From positions 1 to 47,972 of the IMG/VR virus record IMGVR_UViG_3300024432_000018: DNA of 47,972 nucleotides; one strand, given 5' to 3'. A program made the position numbers and the translations under genes. Origin of the DNA: a virus. Shown piece by piece: positions 16,506-24,154 of the stretch. The notes below the pieces were generated by a model. That model did not search any database and was not told the origin of the DNA. It saw nothing but the letters and a program-made list of their open reading frames with translations. Position 1 is the stretch's first letter. Each line of letters opens with the position of its first letter.

Positions 16506-17125
16506 TAGAGGGATTCAGGGATATTTATAAAGGACAGGCAATATGGATTGTCGGCAAAGGGCCAAGTCTGCAATATCTCACGAAAGAGGATGTCGGATCG
16601 GGACCAGTTATCACAATTAATGAAGCTATTATCAAAATAGAAGAACTTGATTTGCCGAATCCTATTTATTCGATGCAGAAAGATGGTGGGGATCGAAGGC
16701 GATATTTCCGCTCACATCCATTTATACTTAGGCCAGATTGTGATTATAAATCAAATTGTGGTGATAAATGTGGTAATATGTATAAACCCAAAAAGGGAGC
16801 AATACTTCTGGTTCATAAGCACGAATCTCTTTATTGTTTTGCCGATTATTTGCCACGCTATGTTTTTGATTGGGCAAAACTTGGACTTAAATGTAATCGA
16901 TTTTCTCTAGTCATAGCAATAAGAATCGGGATTTTGATGGGATGTAAAAAGTTTTGTTTCATATCATTTGATGTGCATACTACTGGTTGTTTAGTTTCAT
17001 ATATCCCCAATGTTGGCATAACTGAAACTAATCCTGCATTTAAGAATTATACATGGAAAGTTAAACGATATCTAAAAAATCTTGATTATATGTGGATTAC
17101 TCCAAAAAAGAGAGCTGCTAAATAA
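16502..17125 (+). CDS. MAF/DUF115-like protein
   Basis: A 207-residue stand-alone relative of the N-terminal domain of the 7402-9366 protein. The nucleotide-sugar-like site AIWIVGKGPSLQYLTKEDV lies at residues 13-31, followed by INEAI and a late FISFDVHTTGC strand. In bacteria such domains occur in flagellin-glycosylation (motility accessory factor) proteins and in glycan clusters. The function here is inferred from context only. Confidence 0.6.
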   Translation: MIEGFRDIYKGQAIWIVGKGPSLQYLTKEDVGSGPVITINEAIIKIEELDLPNPIYSMQKDGGDRRRYFRSHPFILRPDCDYKSNCGDKCGNMYKPKKGAILLVHKHESLYCFADYLPRYVFDWAKLGLKCNRFSLVIAIRIGILMGCKKFCFISFDVHTTGCLVSYIPNVGITETNPAFKNYTWKVKRYLKNLDYMWITPKKRAAK

Positions 17126-17126
17126 A

Positions 17127-17834
17127 ATGATTCCTATTTTTATTATAAGTTTTGAAAGATTGAATGTCTTGGAGCAATCGATACAATCTTATTATGACTG
17201 CATTAAAACACCTTTTGAGATTGTTATCATGGATTTTGGTTCAACCTTTGTGCCAACACTAAAATACTTAAATATTTTAGAATACAAAGGAAGTAAGGTT
17301 TATTGGAAAGGAAAACTTAGTAATAAACGGCGATTTAATATGCGCGTTGATGAAGTCATTCAGGATTATTTCAAGACCCACCCCGCGAGCAATTATGTAG
17401 TGACTGATCCTGATATAGCCCTAGATAATGTTGATGGAGATATCTTGGAAGTTTATACGCATCTTCTTGGAATTTTGCCTGAAAATTATATTGTCGGCTC
17501 GATGTTGAGAATAGATGATCTTCCAGATCATTATCCATTAAAAGACGACGTGCGCTTTAGGGGATGGGAGCCATATTATCACTCAAGGAAAGTGAAGACG
17601 ATTCAATATAAAGATAAGATAATAAAATATGTTCTTGTCAAGATTGATACTACTTTCGCAATGAATAGGGCGGGAACGCATTGGAGGAGACACATGAAAG
17701 CAGCCAGGGTTTTGCCTCCTTATGGGGCAAGACATTTGGAGTGGTATCTTGATCCCAAAAAGCTGACTCCAGACCAGAAATATTATATGAAACATGCTTC
17801 AAGGGGAATTACCCATACTTTTAAGGAGGCTTAA
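17127..17834 (+). CDS. GT-A type glycosyltransferase
   Basis: A protein of 235 residues when started at ATG 17127, two bases after the previous stop. The N-terminus PIFIISFERLNVLEQSIQS and the acidic motif VVTDPDIALDN near residues 91-101 fit a GT-A fold with a DPD-type metal site. A longer reading from TTG 17082 overlaps the preceding gene and adds no recognisable sequence. It is the last sugar-active gene of the block; AAGGAGGC before the following ATG starts the fibre genes. Confidence 0.7.
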   Translation: MIPIFIISFERLNVLEQSIQSYYDCIKTPFEIVIMDFGSTFVPTLKYLNILEYKGSKVYWKGKLSNKRRFNMRVDEVIQDYFKTHPASNYVVTDPDIALDNVDGDILEVYTHLLGILPENYIVGSMLRIDDLPDHYPLKDDVRFRGWEPYYHSRKVKTIQYKDKIIKYVLVKIDTTFAMNRAGTHWRRHMKAARVLPPYGARHLEWYLDPKKLTPDQKYYMKHASRGITHTFKEA

Positions 17835-18194
17835 ATGAAAATAGGCTATCATAGCACGATTATTGATGTTTCATCTGGTAAGGGAAAGCTGGCATTTATT
17901 ACTGTGTTTAATGCTGGAACGGAAGATAAGTCGACAATCTATCTGGATGTGGAAGGAAGCTCTTTGAATAATCCCTTCCAGACTGATATGTATGGAAGAT
18001 TTAGTTTCTTTGCCACTTCTGGAGCATATGATATTGAGGTTTCTGGGATTGGCATTGTGACTTATAAACTGGAAGGAGTTTCAATAATGGGTTTATCGTT
18101 TCCACCAAAAGATATGTATGGGGTTGTAAATTTCTTCTATAATCCCAGCACAGACATGGTGGAAGTAATAACCGCCGATAAACCTGCTAAATAA
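17835..18194 (+). CDS. Virion appendage / fibre-type protein, 119 aa
   Basis: A beta-rich protein with the pattern FQTDMYGRFSFFATSGAYDIEVSG, common in phage tail-fibre and head-appendage proteins (a short beta-sandwich with aromatic spine). AAGGAGGCTTAA lies right before the ATG. It is the first structural gene after the glycan block and a plausible target of it. Confidence 0.6.
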   Translation: MKIGYHSTIIDVSSGKGKLAFITVFNAGTEDKSTIYLDVEGSSLNNPFQTDMYGRFSFFATSGAYDIEVSGIGIVTYKLEGVSIMGLSFPPKDMYGVVNFFYNPSTDMVEVITADKPAK

Positions 18195-18207
18195 ACAGGA
18201 GGTTAAA

Positions 18208-18675
18208 ATGGGAAGAATACTATTAGACCCAAACGCAGTTGCCTACACAGATGATGAAATTGTAGGCAAGGTGAATGCAGCTGCGGCTAAAGTCAGCAGG
18301 GTAGATGCGATTGAACCTGCTGCCCTTGAAGAGACTGCCGCTTTCCAGAAACTCTCACAGACAAAAGAAGATAAGCTAGATGGTATTGCTGAAGGCGCAG
18401 AGGTTAATCCCGCTGATTTAGCAGCACTAGATTCAGCACAGGACACGAAACTCAATGGAATTGATACTGGTGCAAAGGTTGACCAAGATGGAGACAATAT
18501 AGTTGCTGCCATTAACTCTGGAACTAATCCAATTACTCGTGAAGCTGCACTCAGTCAAGCTGATTTGAAGCTTGTTAAAAGTGAACCAGCATCTGGAGAA
18601 AGAGCCATTACTTCAGTTTCCGTTGATGCAGATGACAAACTGGCTGCCGACCATAGCGACACACCAGAGCCGTAA
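18208..18675 (+). CDS. Fibre protein with KLxGIxxGAxV repeats
   Basis: A 155-residue, Ala-rich protein. Two copies of the phage-fibre repeat are visible: KLDGIAEGAEV at about residues 57-67 and KLNGIDTGAKV at about 81-91. Such repeats form trimeric beta-structure or coiled coil in tail and head fibres. AGGAGGTTAAA precedes the ATG. It lacks a long receptor-binding tip, so the following gene may supply one. Confidence 0.75.
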   Translation: MGRILLDPNAVAYTDDEIVGKVNAAAAKVSRVDAIEPAALEETAAFQKLSQTKEDKLDGIAEGAEVNPADLAALDSAQDTKLNGIDTGAKVDQDGDNIVAAINSGTNPITREAALSQADLKLVKSEPASGERAITSVSVDADDKLAADHSDTPEP

Positions 18676-18687
18676 GCTAATTGAAAC

Positions 18688-19017
18688 GTGAGTAGGACAA
18701 ATTTAGGCGCAAAAGAACTGTGCGACGGAAGCGTGACAAGTCTACACGCTCATTCAGGAGGTGGCAATGGAGCAATCATTAAATCTGGTGAGATTGTGAC
18801 AGATGGAGATGGCAATGGTATTGTCATATTTGGAACGGCATTCCCTGATGTGAATTATGCGATTTCTTTTGGTTGCGATGGCTCGAATGACGACATAATT
18901 TCTACATGGTTAAACAAGACTGTTAATGGTTTTGATGTTAGAACTCATGATGATGGAGGCAAGGATGAAGCTAATGTTATAGTTAATTGGATTGCAACGC
19001 CATATAGTAATCCATAG
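18688..19017 (+). CDS. H-type lectin-like fibre tip, 109 aa
   Basis: The protein has an SLHAHSGG motif near residues 18-25, typical of fibre domains with HxH, followed by an IVIFGTAFPDVNYAISF...GFDVRTH...VNWIAT pattern that resembles the short H-type lectin sandwich in phage fibre tips. The start is GTG at 18688 with only a weak ribosome site, 13 bases after the previous stop. It may be the separate receptor-binding end of the preceding fibre. Confidence 0.6.
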   Translation: MSRTNLGAKELCDGSVTSLHAHSGGGNGAIIKSGEIVTDGDGNGIVIFGTAFPDVNYAISFGCDGSNDDIISTWLNKTVNGFDVRTHDDGGKDEANVIVNWIATPYSNP

Positions 19018-19029
19018 AGCAGAATGTAA

Positions 19030-19215
19030 ATGATAATAGGATCTACTAATGCAATCGCAATATTATGGAGAGAATCGCCTGTTTTGTTTAAGGTTAATCC
19101 AGAAAAAAGAAGGTTTGACGTAGAAAAAGAAAGAAGGATATTTAATGTCAATCCAGAAGAGAGAATATTCAAAATTATTCCAAGAGAAAGAATATTTAAA
19201 GGACAACAAGAATGA
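19030..19215 (+). CDS. Short protein with F-x-V-x-P-E-x-R repeats
   Basis: A 61-residue protein. After residue 18 it consists of four or five copies of a 9-10 residue unit (FKVNPEKRR, FDVEKERRI, FNVNPEERI, FKIIPRERI). Each unit alternates a hydrophobic residue with a charged turn, suggesting a repeating beta-structure. Similar repeats occur in phage head genes next to connectors. It overlaps the next gene by four bases. Confidence 0.6.
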   Translation: MIIGSTNAIAILWRESPVLFKVNPEKRRFDVEKERRIFNVNPEERIFKIIPRERIFKGQQE

Positions 19216-19493
19216 GTCAGCCGATAATTGAGAAATATAATTCCGAGCGATTCAAGATTGGATTGCAGTATTTTCCGCCAGACTTGCCAGATGGCGAGAC
19301 GATTGACAAAGTGGATGTCGGGGTTTATCCTTTGGGATTGATGCTGGAGGGTGATTCTGAGATAGATGGAAATACGGTAAAGCAGATGATAGGCGGGGGA
19401 AAAAGGCTAACAAATTATGTCATCACTTTCAATGTAGAGATATCGACGGGAAACAGTTTTGAGAATACTATTTTAATAAAGATCGTTTTTTAG
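19212..19493 (+). CDS. Structural protein, 93 aa
   Basis: A small beta-rich protein with the segment FKIGLQYFPPDLPDGETI and a Gly-rich loop, typical of short genes between fibre-type and connector genes. It is translationally coupled to the repeat protein before it. No individual function can be given; a head-surface or connector-associated protein is likely. Confidence 0.55.
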   Translation: MSQPIIEKYNSERFKIGLQYFPPDLPDGETIDKVDVGVYPLGLMLEGDSEIDGNTVKQMIGGGKRLTNYVITFNVEISTGNSFENTILIKIVF

Positions 19494-19502
19494 GAGGTTA
19501 AG

Positions 19503-19964
19503 ATGAGTTTGGGATGGTTCGATGATCTCACGGATGCGAAGGCTTATTTTTCAACCGAGAGGCTTGTGACAACTAGCTGGGACGCAATGATCGACGCACT
19601 CAAAACCAAAGCCGTAACGAATGCCTATAACCGGATATTCTATAATTCCAAATATGACGTACCGACCTATGCTGCAGCTACGGCTGCCCAGTTGATAGTG
19701 TTAAAGAAGGTGAATGGTGAGATGGCTTATTATTTGGCACAGCATCTAGAGGATGAGGACAGGCGCATGGGCTTGCGCGCGCAAGGAGTTACAAAAGCAG
19801 GGATAGTAGAGGAAGAATACAAGGATGACATAGAGCTTCCTATCCCTCCGTTCATTGATGACATATTAGAAGAGGAGGGTTTTACAACCGAGAAGGCATT
19901 TGGTATGGTAGATGTGGACAGAGACGAGGATAAATCCGTTGATGAAAAGGTCGATAAATTTTAA
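19503..19964 (+). CDS. Head-tail connector-like protein
   Basis: A 153-residue helical protein with a DnaT-like/gp6-type head-tail connector pattern: MSLGWFDDLTDAKAYFSTERL followed by several helices and an acidic tail. Its position before the minor head and head-closure genes fits an adaptor that docks under the portal. GGAGGTTAAG precedes the ATG. Confidence 0.6.
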   Translation: MSLGWFDDLTDAKAYFSTERLVTTSWDAMIDALKTKAVTNAYNRIFYNSKYDVPTYAAATAAQLIVLKKVNGEMAYYLAQHLEDEDRRMGLRAQGVTKAGIVEEEYKDDIELPIPPFIDDILEEEGFTTEKAFGMVDVDRDEDKSVDEKVDKF

Positions 19965-19975
19965 GAAGGTGAAAA

Positions 19976-20548
19976 ATGCCTTGGAAATATAATCCATTCA
20001 CAGGAGAGCTGGATTATTTCTCTGTGGATATAACACCGACATTAAGTGCACTATGGATGGATGCGCAAGCCATAAGAGCACCCACAACAAATCCAGCAGA
20101 ATTAATATCTCACGGTACATTAGAAACTCCCGCATTCCAGTTTGCAAATGCAATTGAGGCTAATCAAGAAAATATAACCTTTAATATGCGAATACCAAAT
20201 CGAATGGATAGAAGCGTAGCTTCTTGTATTTCTGTTGGTTGGAGTGCTGATGGTTCAAGTCCTGGTAATTGTAGATGGCAGTTAGAATATCTATGGACAG
20301 CGCCAGGAGAAGACACGGGAGCGGGAGCACAGGAGACCCTCTATGTGACAGGCACGGCAGCAGTCGTAGCAGATGGTTTAATCATAAGCACATTTACAGG
20401 CATAGATTTGCCGAGTGCAACAGATGTTTGTCTTCATTGCAGAATAACAAGGCTCTCGGCAGATGCCCTTGATACAATAGGTGATACCGTAGAGCTTCAT
20501 GGTATTTGTCTTGGTTGGGTAAGTGATAAATTAGGTTTACCAATATAA
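19976..20548 (+). CDS. Appendage protein with N-terminal NPFTGELDYF motif
   Basis: A 190-residue beta-rich protein. Its N-terminus (MPWKYNPFTGELDYF) is the short anchor motif seen in many phage fibre and head-appendage proteins. The rest is a beta-sandwich rich in Thr, Ala and Gly with several cysteines. It is likely to be an exposed virion component, and a possible substrate of the glycosyltransferases encoded upstream. Confidence 0.65.
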   Translation: MPWKYNPFTGELDYFSVDITPTLSALWMDAQAIRAPTTNPAELISHGTLETPAFQFANAIEANQENITFNMRIPNRMDRSVASCISVGWSADGSSPGNCRWQLEYLWTAPGEDTGAGAQETLYVTGTAAVVADGLIISTFTGIDLPSATDVCLHCRITRLSADALDTIGDTVELHGICLGWVSDKLGLPI

Positions 20549-20562
20549 TATAGGAGATAAAA

Positions 20563-20790
20563 ATGAGTCAAGGAGGATTATGGTCTGAACGAATAAGATA
20601 TGATGCGCAAAATAGGGTACAATATATTGCAAAAGCAGTGGCAGGAGCGGATGAAGATGCCTTGGTATGGCAAATTTCACGCTATTATTATGACGGCACT
20701 TCAACGAGAATTCTGGATACACTATGGGCAGGTGGCGATAGTTCGCAGAAATGGAGTTTTACTTTGCGAGAAACTTACACTTATTCATGA
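20563..20790 (+). CDS. Hypothetical structural-region protein, 75 aa
   Basis: A short beta-type protein (AQNRVQYIAKAV...VWQISRYYYDG). The ATG has an upstream GGAG. Its size and place directly after a fibre-anchor gene suggest a companion of that protein. No family is recognised. Confidence 0.5.
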   Translation: MSQGGLWSERIRYDAQNRVQYIAKAVAGADEDALVWQISRYYYDGTSTRILDTLWAGGDSSQKWSFTLRETYTYS

Positions 20791-20796
20791 TGATTA

Positions 20797-21684
20797 ATGG
20801 CAAACATATTAGGACGCATCCCCCTGAGAGAAAGAGTCAGGGAGCTTGAGAGGATATACGGAGTGATCGAAAGAGAGATGGCAAGAGAGATGGCATCGAT
20901 GGATATCGGAAACTATCGAGAACTGCGGGCAATTAGAACGCAGGAGAAAATTGACGGATTGGTGAAAATGCTGAACAGAGCGGCAATAAAATGGTCAAAA
21001 AAAGCTGTCCCCGAAGCCTATGAGAGAGGATATTCGGTAGCTAGGATACGACTTGAGATACTCGGGGTGCAGAAAGATGAGGAGTTTCCCGAAAAAACAC
21101 ACGCCCAGACTATCAAATACGAGACAGATAAAACAATGGATGTTTTAATTAGAGCTAATCAGAGCATAAAGATGAATGTGGCAACCTTTATTTATTTGGC
21201 ACGAGCAGCGGCAAGAGGGTTATCGCAGTTCCAGGCTTTTGATATGAGGGATGAGGAATTGATTGATAATCTTTTAGGTGATGCTTTGAGGGCGGGAGAA
21301 ACAAGAGCATATGCCGCTAAAGCGGTGAGGGAACATTTCAGTGAACGATTTGGTAATGCTAAATTTATTACGATAAACGGACGGGATTATAACCTGCGGA
21401 AATATGCTGACTTGGTAGCTAAGACAAGGTTGAGGGTTGTCCAGACCGAGGCTGTCAAGAATAGCTGTAAAGAGTATGAGAACGACCTTATCCAGATATC
21501 CTCTCATGGCACAGATTGTCGGAGTCTTATCTGTCAAGAATATGAGGGCAATGTCTATTCGATATCGGGGCAACATCCCGTTTATTCCATGCTACCTGCT
21601 TGGCCTCCGTTCCATCCCCGATGTCAACATCATGCCCGTCCGACTTCCGAAGTGGCTATTGAAGTGAGTGCTAGATATGCTTAG
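20797..21684 (+). CDS. Minor head protein (Mu F/SPP1 gp7-like)
   Basis: A 295-residue protein. Residues 1-200 are helical and end in the KTRLRVVQTEAVK motif. The C-terminal end has the typical Cys/His-containing strand block CQEYEGNVYSISGQHPVYS, then LPAWPPFHPRCQHHARPT. This is the Phage_Mu_F / minor-capsid family, which binds the portal and is present in a few copies per head. It is usually encoded next to the portal; here it is about 18 kb away, downstream of the glycan and fibre genes. Confidence 0.85.
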   Translation: MANILGRIPLRERVRELERIYGVIEREMAREMASMDIGNYRELRAIRTQEKIDGLVKMLNRAAIKWSKKAVPEAYERGYSVARIRLEILGVQKDEEFPEKTHAQTIKYETDKTMDVLIRANQSIKMNVATFIYLARAAARGLSQFQAFDMRDEELIDNLLGDALRAGETRAYAAKAVREHFSERFGNAKFITINGRDYNLRKYADLVAKTRLRVVQTEAVKNSCKEYENDLIQISSHGTDCRSLICQEYEGNVYSISGQHPVYSMLPAWPPFHPRCQHHARPTSEVAIEVSARYA

Positions 21685-21973
21685 AGCTTATTTCCAGGAT
21701 ACGATAACTCTTCATTTTGATACAGGGCATGTTTGGGGCGAGCCTACATGGTTTATTCCCGATCCTATAAAGGCTTATGTAAAGTGGAAAAGCCATCTAG
21801 TAAGGAATCTTTCCGGTGAACAGGTTGTTTCAAGAGCGATAGTTTATATTATTTATGACCGTACTTTGACGCATAAGGATAGGATTCAAATAGGAACTAT
21901 TATATATTCGATTTTAGATTTAACTCCAGGCAAGGACTTTAGCACTTCACATCAGGAGGCTCACATCCAATGA
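21677..21973 (+). CDS. Head-tail joining protein
   Basis: A protein of about 98 residues (start ATG 21677; GTG 21668 would add three residues). The sequence has strand-rich segments (YFQDTITLHF, WKSHLVRNLSGEQVVSRAIVYI, HKDRIQIGT) typical of the Phage_H_T_join/head-closure family. It overlaps the minor head gene end and the next start. It closes the neck and connects head to tail. Confidence 0.7.
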   Translation: MLRAYFQDTITLHFDTGHVWGEPTWFIPDPIKAYVKWKSHLVRNLSGEQVVSRAIVYIIYDRTLTHKDRIQIGTIIYSILDLTPGKDFSTSHQEAHIQ

Positions 21974-22410
21974 GCAAAGAGACAGGTATGTATCTTGATA
22001 CGACAGATTTCGATAAGAAATTTGATGATTTGGTCAAGAAGGCCATTCCTGGAGATGCACAGAAAGGATTATTTAATGCAATGAATGAACTCCTGAGCGA
22101 TTCGATAACAAAGCCTCCCCAGGCACCTAAAGATATCGGAGATCTATGGGGTTCTACCGCAGGCACGGTCAAAGTGGAAACAAAATATAAAGAATTGGGT
22201 GTCCGTGGTGGATTCAATATCAAGTATGCTCATCGTCATCATGAGGTTGCGCCAGGAACTTATAAATATACTATAACGAAGGGAGCATCACAGCCTGGAC
22301 CGAAATTCATGCAATCGAAAATGGTTCAGTATGGTAAGAGATATATGGAAATTGTGGCAGAAACCATTAGAAGAAAAGGGAAAATGACAATCAAGCTAAA
22401 AAGGAAATAA
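21970..22410 (+). CDS. HK97 gp10-like tail-completion protein
   Basis: A 146-residue protein with an N-terminal helix, then LWGSTAGTVKVE...YAHRHHEVAPGTYKYT strands and a basic C-terminal helix, the pattern of HK97 gp10-like head-tail proteins. It has overlaps with both neighbours (ATGA before, shared base after). It fits between head-closure and tail-terminator genes in standard order. Confidence 0.7.
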   Translation: MSKETGMYLDTTDFDKKFDDLVKKAIPGDAQKGLFNAMNELLSDSITKPPQAPKDIGDLWGSTAGTVKVETKYKELGVRGGFNIKYAHRHHEVAPGTYKYTITKGASQPGPKFMQSKMVQYGKRYMEIVAETIRRKGKMTIKLKRK

Positions 22411-22889
22411 TGATTAAAGAGATTACGACTTTTATCCGCGATCGAGTTGCATTGTTGCCAGTGCCGCCAGTGCCGTTGTTAGTTATTGACACAGATCTTT
22501 TTGCTGGCCATAGACCCCAGGCTGTGGCAGATGCTTGTGATGTGATTCTGGAAAGTACAGGTGGAGAGGCGTTCTTTGAGCTTCCCGAAAGAGCCGATCC
22601 TGTGATTCAAGTGCTGTCGAGGGCCAGGACTTATTTCACAGCCAGAGCAAGAGCGCATGTGATTTATGATGCTATTTTTAGGATTCATACAGTTCCAGAT
22701 GTGGCTCCCAGACTAGGTTATACATATGGCTCGGCAGGATGGACTCTTCCCTTAGTCCCATTGGTGACAGGAGTCCCATATGAGGCAATGGTTATAGTAC
22801 CATTGTCTCCGCCTCAATATATAGGACAGGATGAAAAGTTAAGACATGAATTTTCAACGAATTATATTTTTAAAGTTAAAAGGCTTTAA
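22410..22889 (+). CDS. Tail terminator-like protein
   Basis: A 159-residue protein placed between the gp10-like and tail-tube genes, where the tail terminator normally lies. Sequence shows a short N-terminal helix and several strands with a Pro-rich segment (LPVPPVPLLVIDT). The family call relies on order and size. It would cap the tail tube and bind the head adaptor. Confidence 0.6.
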   Translation: MIKEITTFIRDRVALLPVPPVPLLVIDTDLFAGHRPQAVADACDVILESTGGEAFFELPERADPVIQVLSRARTYFTARARAHVIYDAIFRIHTVPDVAPRLGYTYGSAGWTLPLVPLVTGVPYEAMVIVPLSPPQYIGQDEKLRHEFSTNYIFKVKRL

Positions 22890-22909
22890 GGGATAAATCT
22901 TTCTATCCC
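22890..22909 (+). promoter_or_regulatory. Hairpin before the tail-tube gene
   Basis: GGGATA (22890-22895) pairs perfectly with TATCCC (22904-22909), with an 8-base loop. There is no U-run after it, so it is unlikely to be a strong terminator. It lies in the 48-base gap before the highly expressed tail-tube gene and may protect or process the mRNA. Confidence 0.4.
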
Positions 22910-22937
22910 AAAATAAGCCAGATTTTAGGAGGTAAAC

Positions 22938-23489
22938 ATGGCAAGTCCAAACAAAGATTTGGGACCGTGTGTAGTTATCTGGGATGGAAGAGCGATAGAT
23001 GCAGGAACACCTGCAGGTGGTGTCGTATTCACCAAGACATTCGGTGGAGTGTTTTTTCGCTATGAAGAACTACAGGCTCCGATTCAACGAGATCAGGCAG
23101 GTCTGACACATGTGGATGATGTGACGACAGGTGTGGTCAATCCCGAGCTAGAAGTTCCCCTAACCCAAGAAGAAATTGGCAGGCTAGACAAATGTTTTGC
23201 CAATTCTGTTGTAGCTGCAAATTCCTTGAGAGTTAGCAATCCTGTAGGTGAAGCTATTTATACGCGTGCAAGACAAGTCATTGTCAAGCCAGTTGTGAAT
23301 GGAATTATTTCCCTCGTCTCAACTGAATGGTTGTATATTCACAAAGCTTTTCCCCGTATCACAATGGAACAGGCTTATGACAACACTGCGCAGAGATGTG
23401 TCAAGGTGATTTTCAAGGGATATCCCGATGACGACAGTCCACGGGTCAATGAGATGTGGAGATATGGCACTTGGGTAGATAGGGTATGA
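22938..23489 (+). CDS. Major tail tube protein
   Basis: A 183-residue protein with balanced beta-strand composition, preceded by AGGAGGTAAAC and located just before the tail-assembly chaperone genes and tape measure. Position, size and an isolated strong ribosome site fit the tube subunit of a siphovirus-like tail. No sheath gene is visible, so the tail is probably non-contractile. Confidence 0.75.
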   Translation: MASPNKDLGPCVVIWDGRAIDAGTPAGGVVFTKTFGGVFFRYEELQAPIQRDQAGLTHVDDVTTGVVNPELEVPLTQEEIGRLDKCFANSVVAANSLRVSNPVGEAIYTRARQVIVKPVVNGIISLVSTEWLYIHKAFPRITMEQAYDNTAQRCVKVIFKGYPDDDSPRVNEMWRYGTWVDRV

Positions 23490-23872
23490 ATGAAGATCGA
23501 TTAGTTCTAAACACGAAGAAGAGCCTTTACGAGCCGATTGAGATTGAGATTGACGGACAAGTCTATCAGAGCGTAAAGACAACCCGGACTTTATTAGCTG
23601 AAGTTGACAAACTAGATGAGAAAGCTGCAGGAAATGATGACGAGGCACTCTATAAGGTAGTCCAGCTTCTCTTTAATGTTGAGCGAAAGGTTCTTGAGAA
23701 ACTTGACAAGAGGGAAGTACAGGATATCTATACTTTTTCCAAGAAGAAATTCCTTGAGATTGAAAAGCAGAGAGTAGATATAATCACCAAGTCATTCTCG
23801 AAAGTTTTTCCAGGACAAAAGGTAGTAAAGGAAATACCCCCTTCCCGGAAGAGGCCTGGAAGCAAACAGTAA
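23486..23872 (+). CDS. Tail assembly chaperone, short (G-like) product
   Basis: A 128-residue helical protein, overlapping the tube gene by four bases. It corresponds to lambda G: the short chaperone coating the tape measure during tail assembly. The region after residue 92 overlaps a second reading frame one base behind (-1) that continues to 24153. Candidate slip sites in the overlap are A_AAG at 23818-23821 and 23827-23830 and the run ACCCCCT at 23836-23842. Confidence 0.8.
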   Translation: MNEDRLVLNTKKSLYEPIEIEIDGQVYQSVKTTRTLLAEVDKLDEKAAGNDDEALYKVVQLLFNVERKVLEKLDKREVQDIYTFSKKKFLEIEKQRVDIITKSFSKVFPGQKVVKEIPPSRKRPGSKQ

Positions 23873-24153
23873 TCCTCATAGCGAGGGAGTTTCCGGGCCA
23901 GTTTCCGGGTGAGGAGCTCTATAACCTGGATATCAGGGATGAGCTTCGATGGACAATAGAGGCTCGTAGGAAGCAGATATTGCGTGATCTCTCTATGCTT
24001 CAGATGGTTAATCTTGGATTTGGTGGAGGAGAAAAGACAAAACGGGTCTATAGCGATATGCTCAACGAGTATTATGCACTTGAGGGTCAGGACAGAAGAA
24101 GGGAGGAGATCGAGGCAAACTGGGAGGCTTTGAAAATAAAGAAGAGAGGATAA
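23764..24153 (+). CDS. Tail assembly chaperone, -1 frame extension (GT-like)
   Basis: This frame is open from 23764 to the TAA at 24151-24153, one base behind the short product. It contains no good early start codon (the first ATG is near 23994), but translates to a normal protein: EEAWKQTVILIAREFPGQ, then LRWTIEARRKQIL and a charged tail ending LKIKKRG. This is the lambda GT arrangement, where a minority of ribosomes shift -1 to make the long chaperone. The slip site is not a canonical XXXYYYZ heptamer, so its exact position is not resolved. Confidence 0.75.
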   Translation, partial: KAESRYNHQVILESFSRTKGSKGNTPFPEEAWKQTVILIAREFPGQFPGEELYNLDIRDELRWTIEARRKQILRDLSMLQMVNLGFGGGEKTKRVYSDMLNEYYALEGQDRRREEIEANWEALKIKKRG

Positions 24154-24154
24154 G

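Noticed and set aside
17082-17126. Longer reading of the 17127 glycosyltransferase from TTG 17082.
   Set aside because: The extra 15 residues overlap the previous gene and have no ribosome site; ATG at 17127 starts with a normal GT-A strand.
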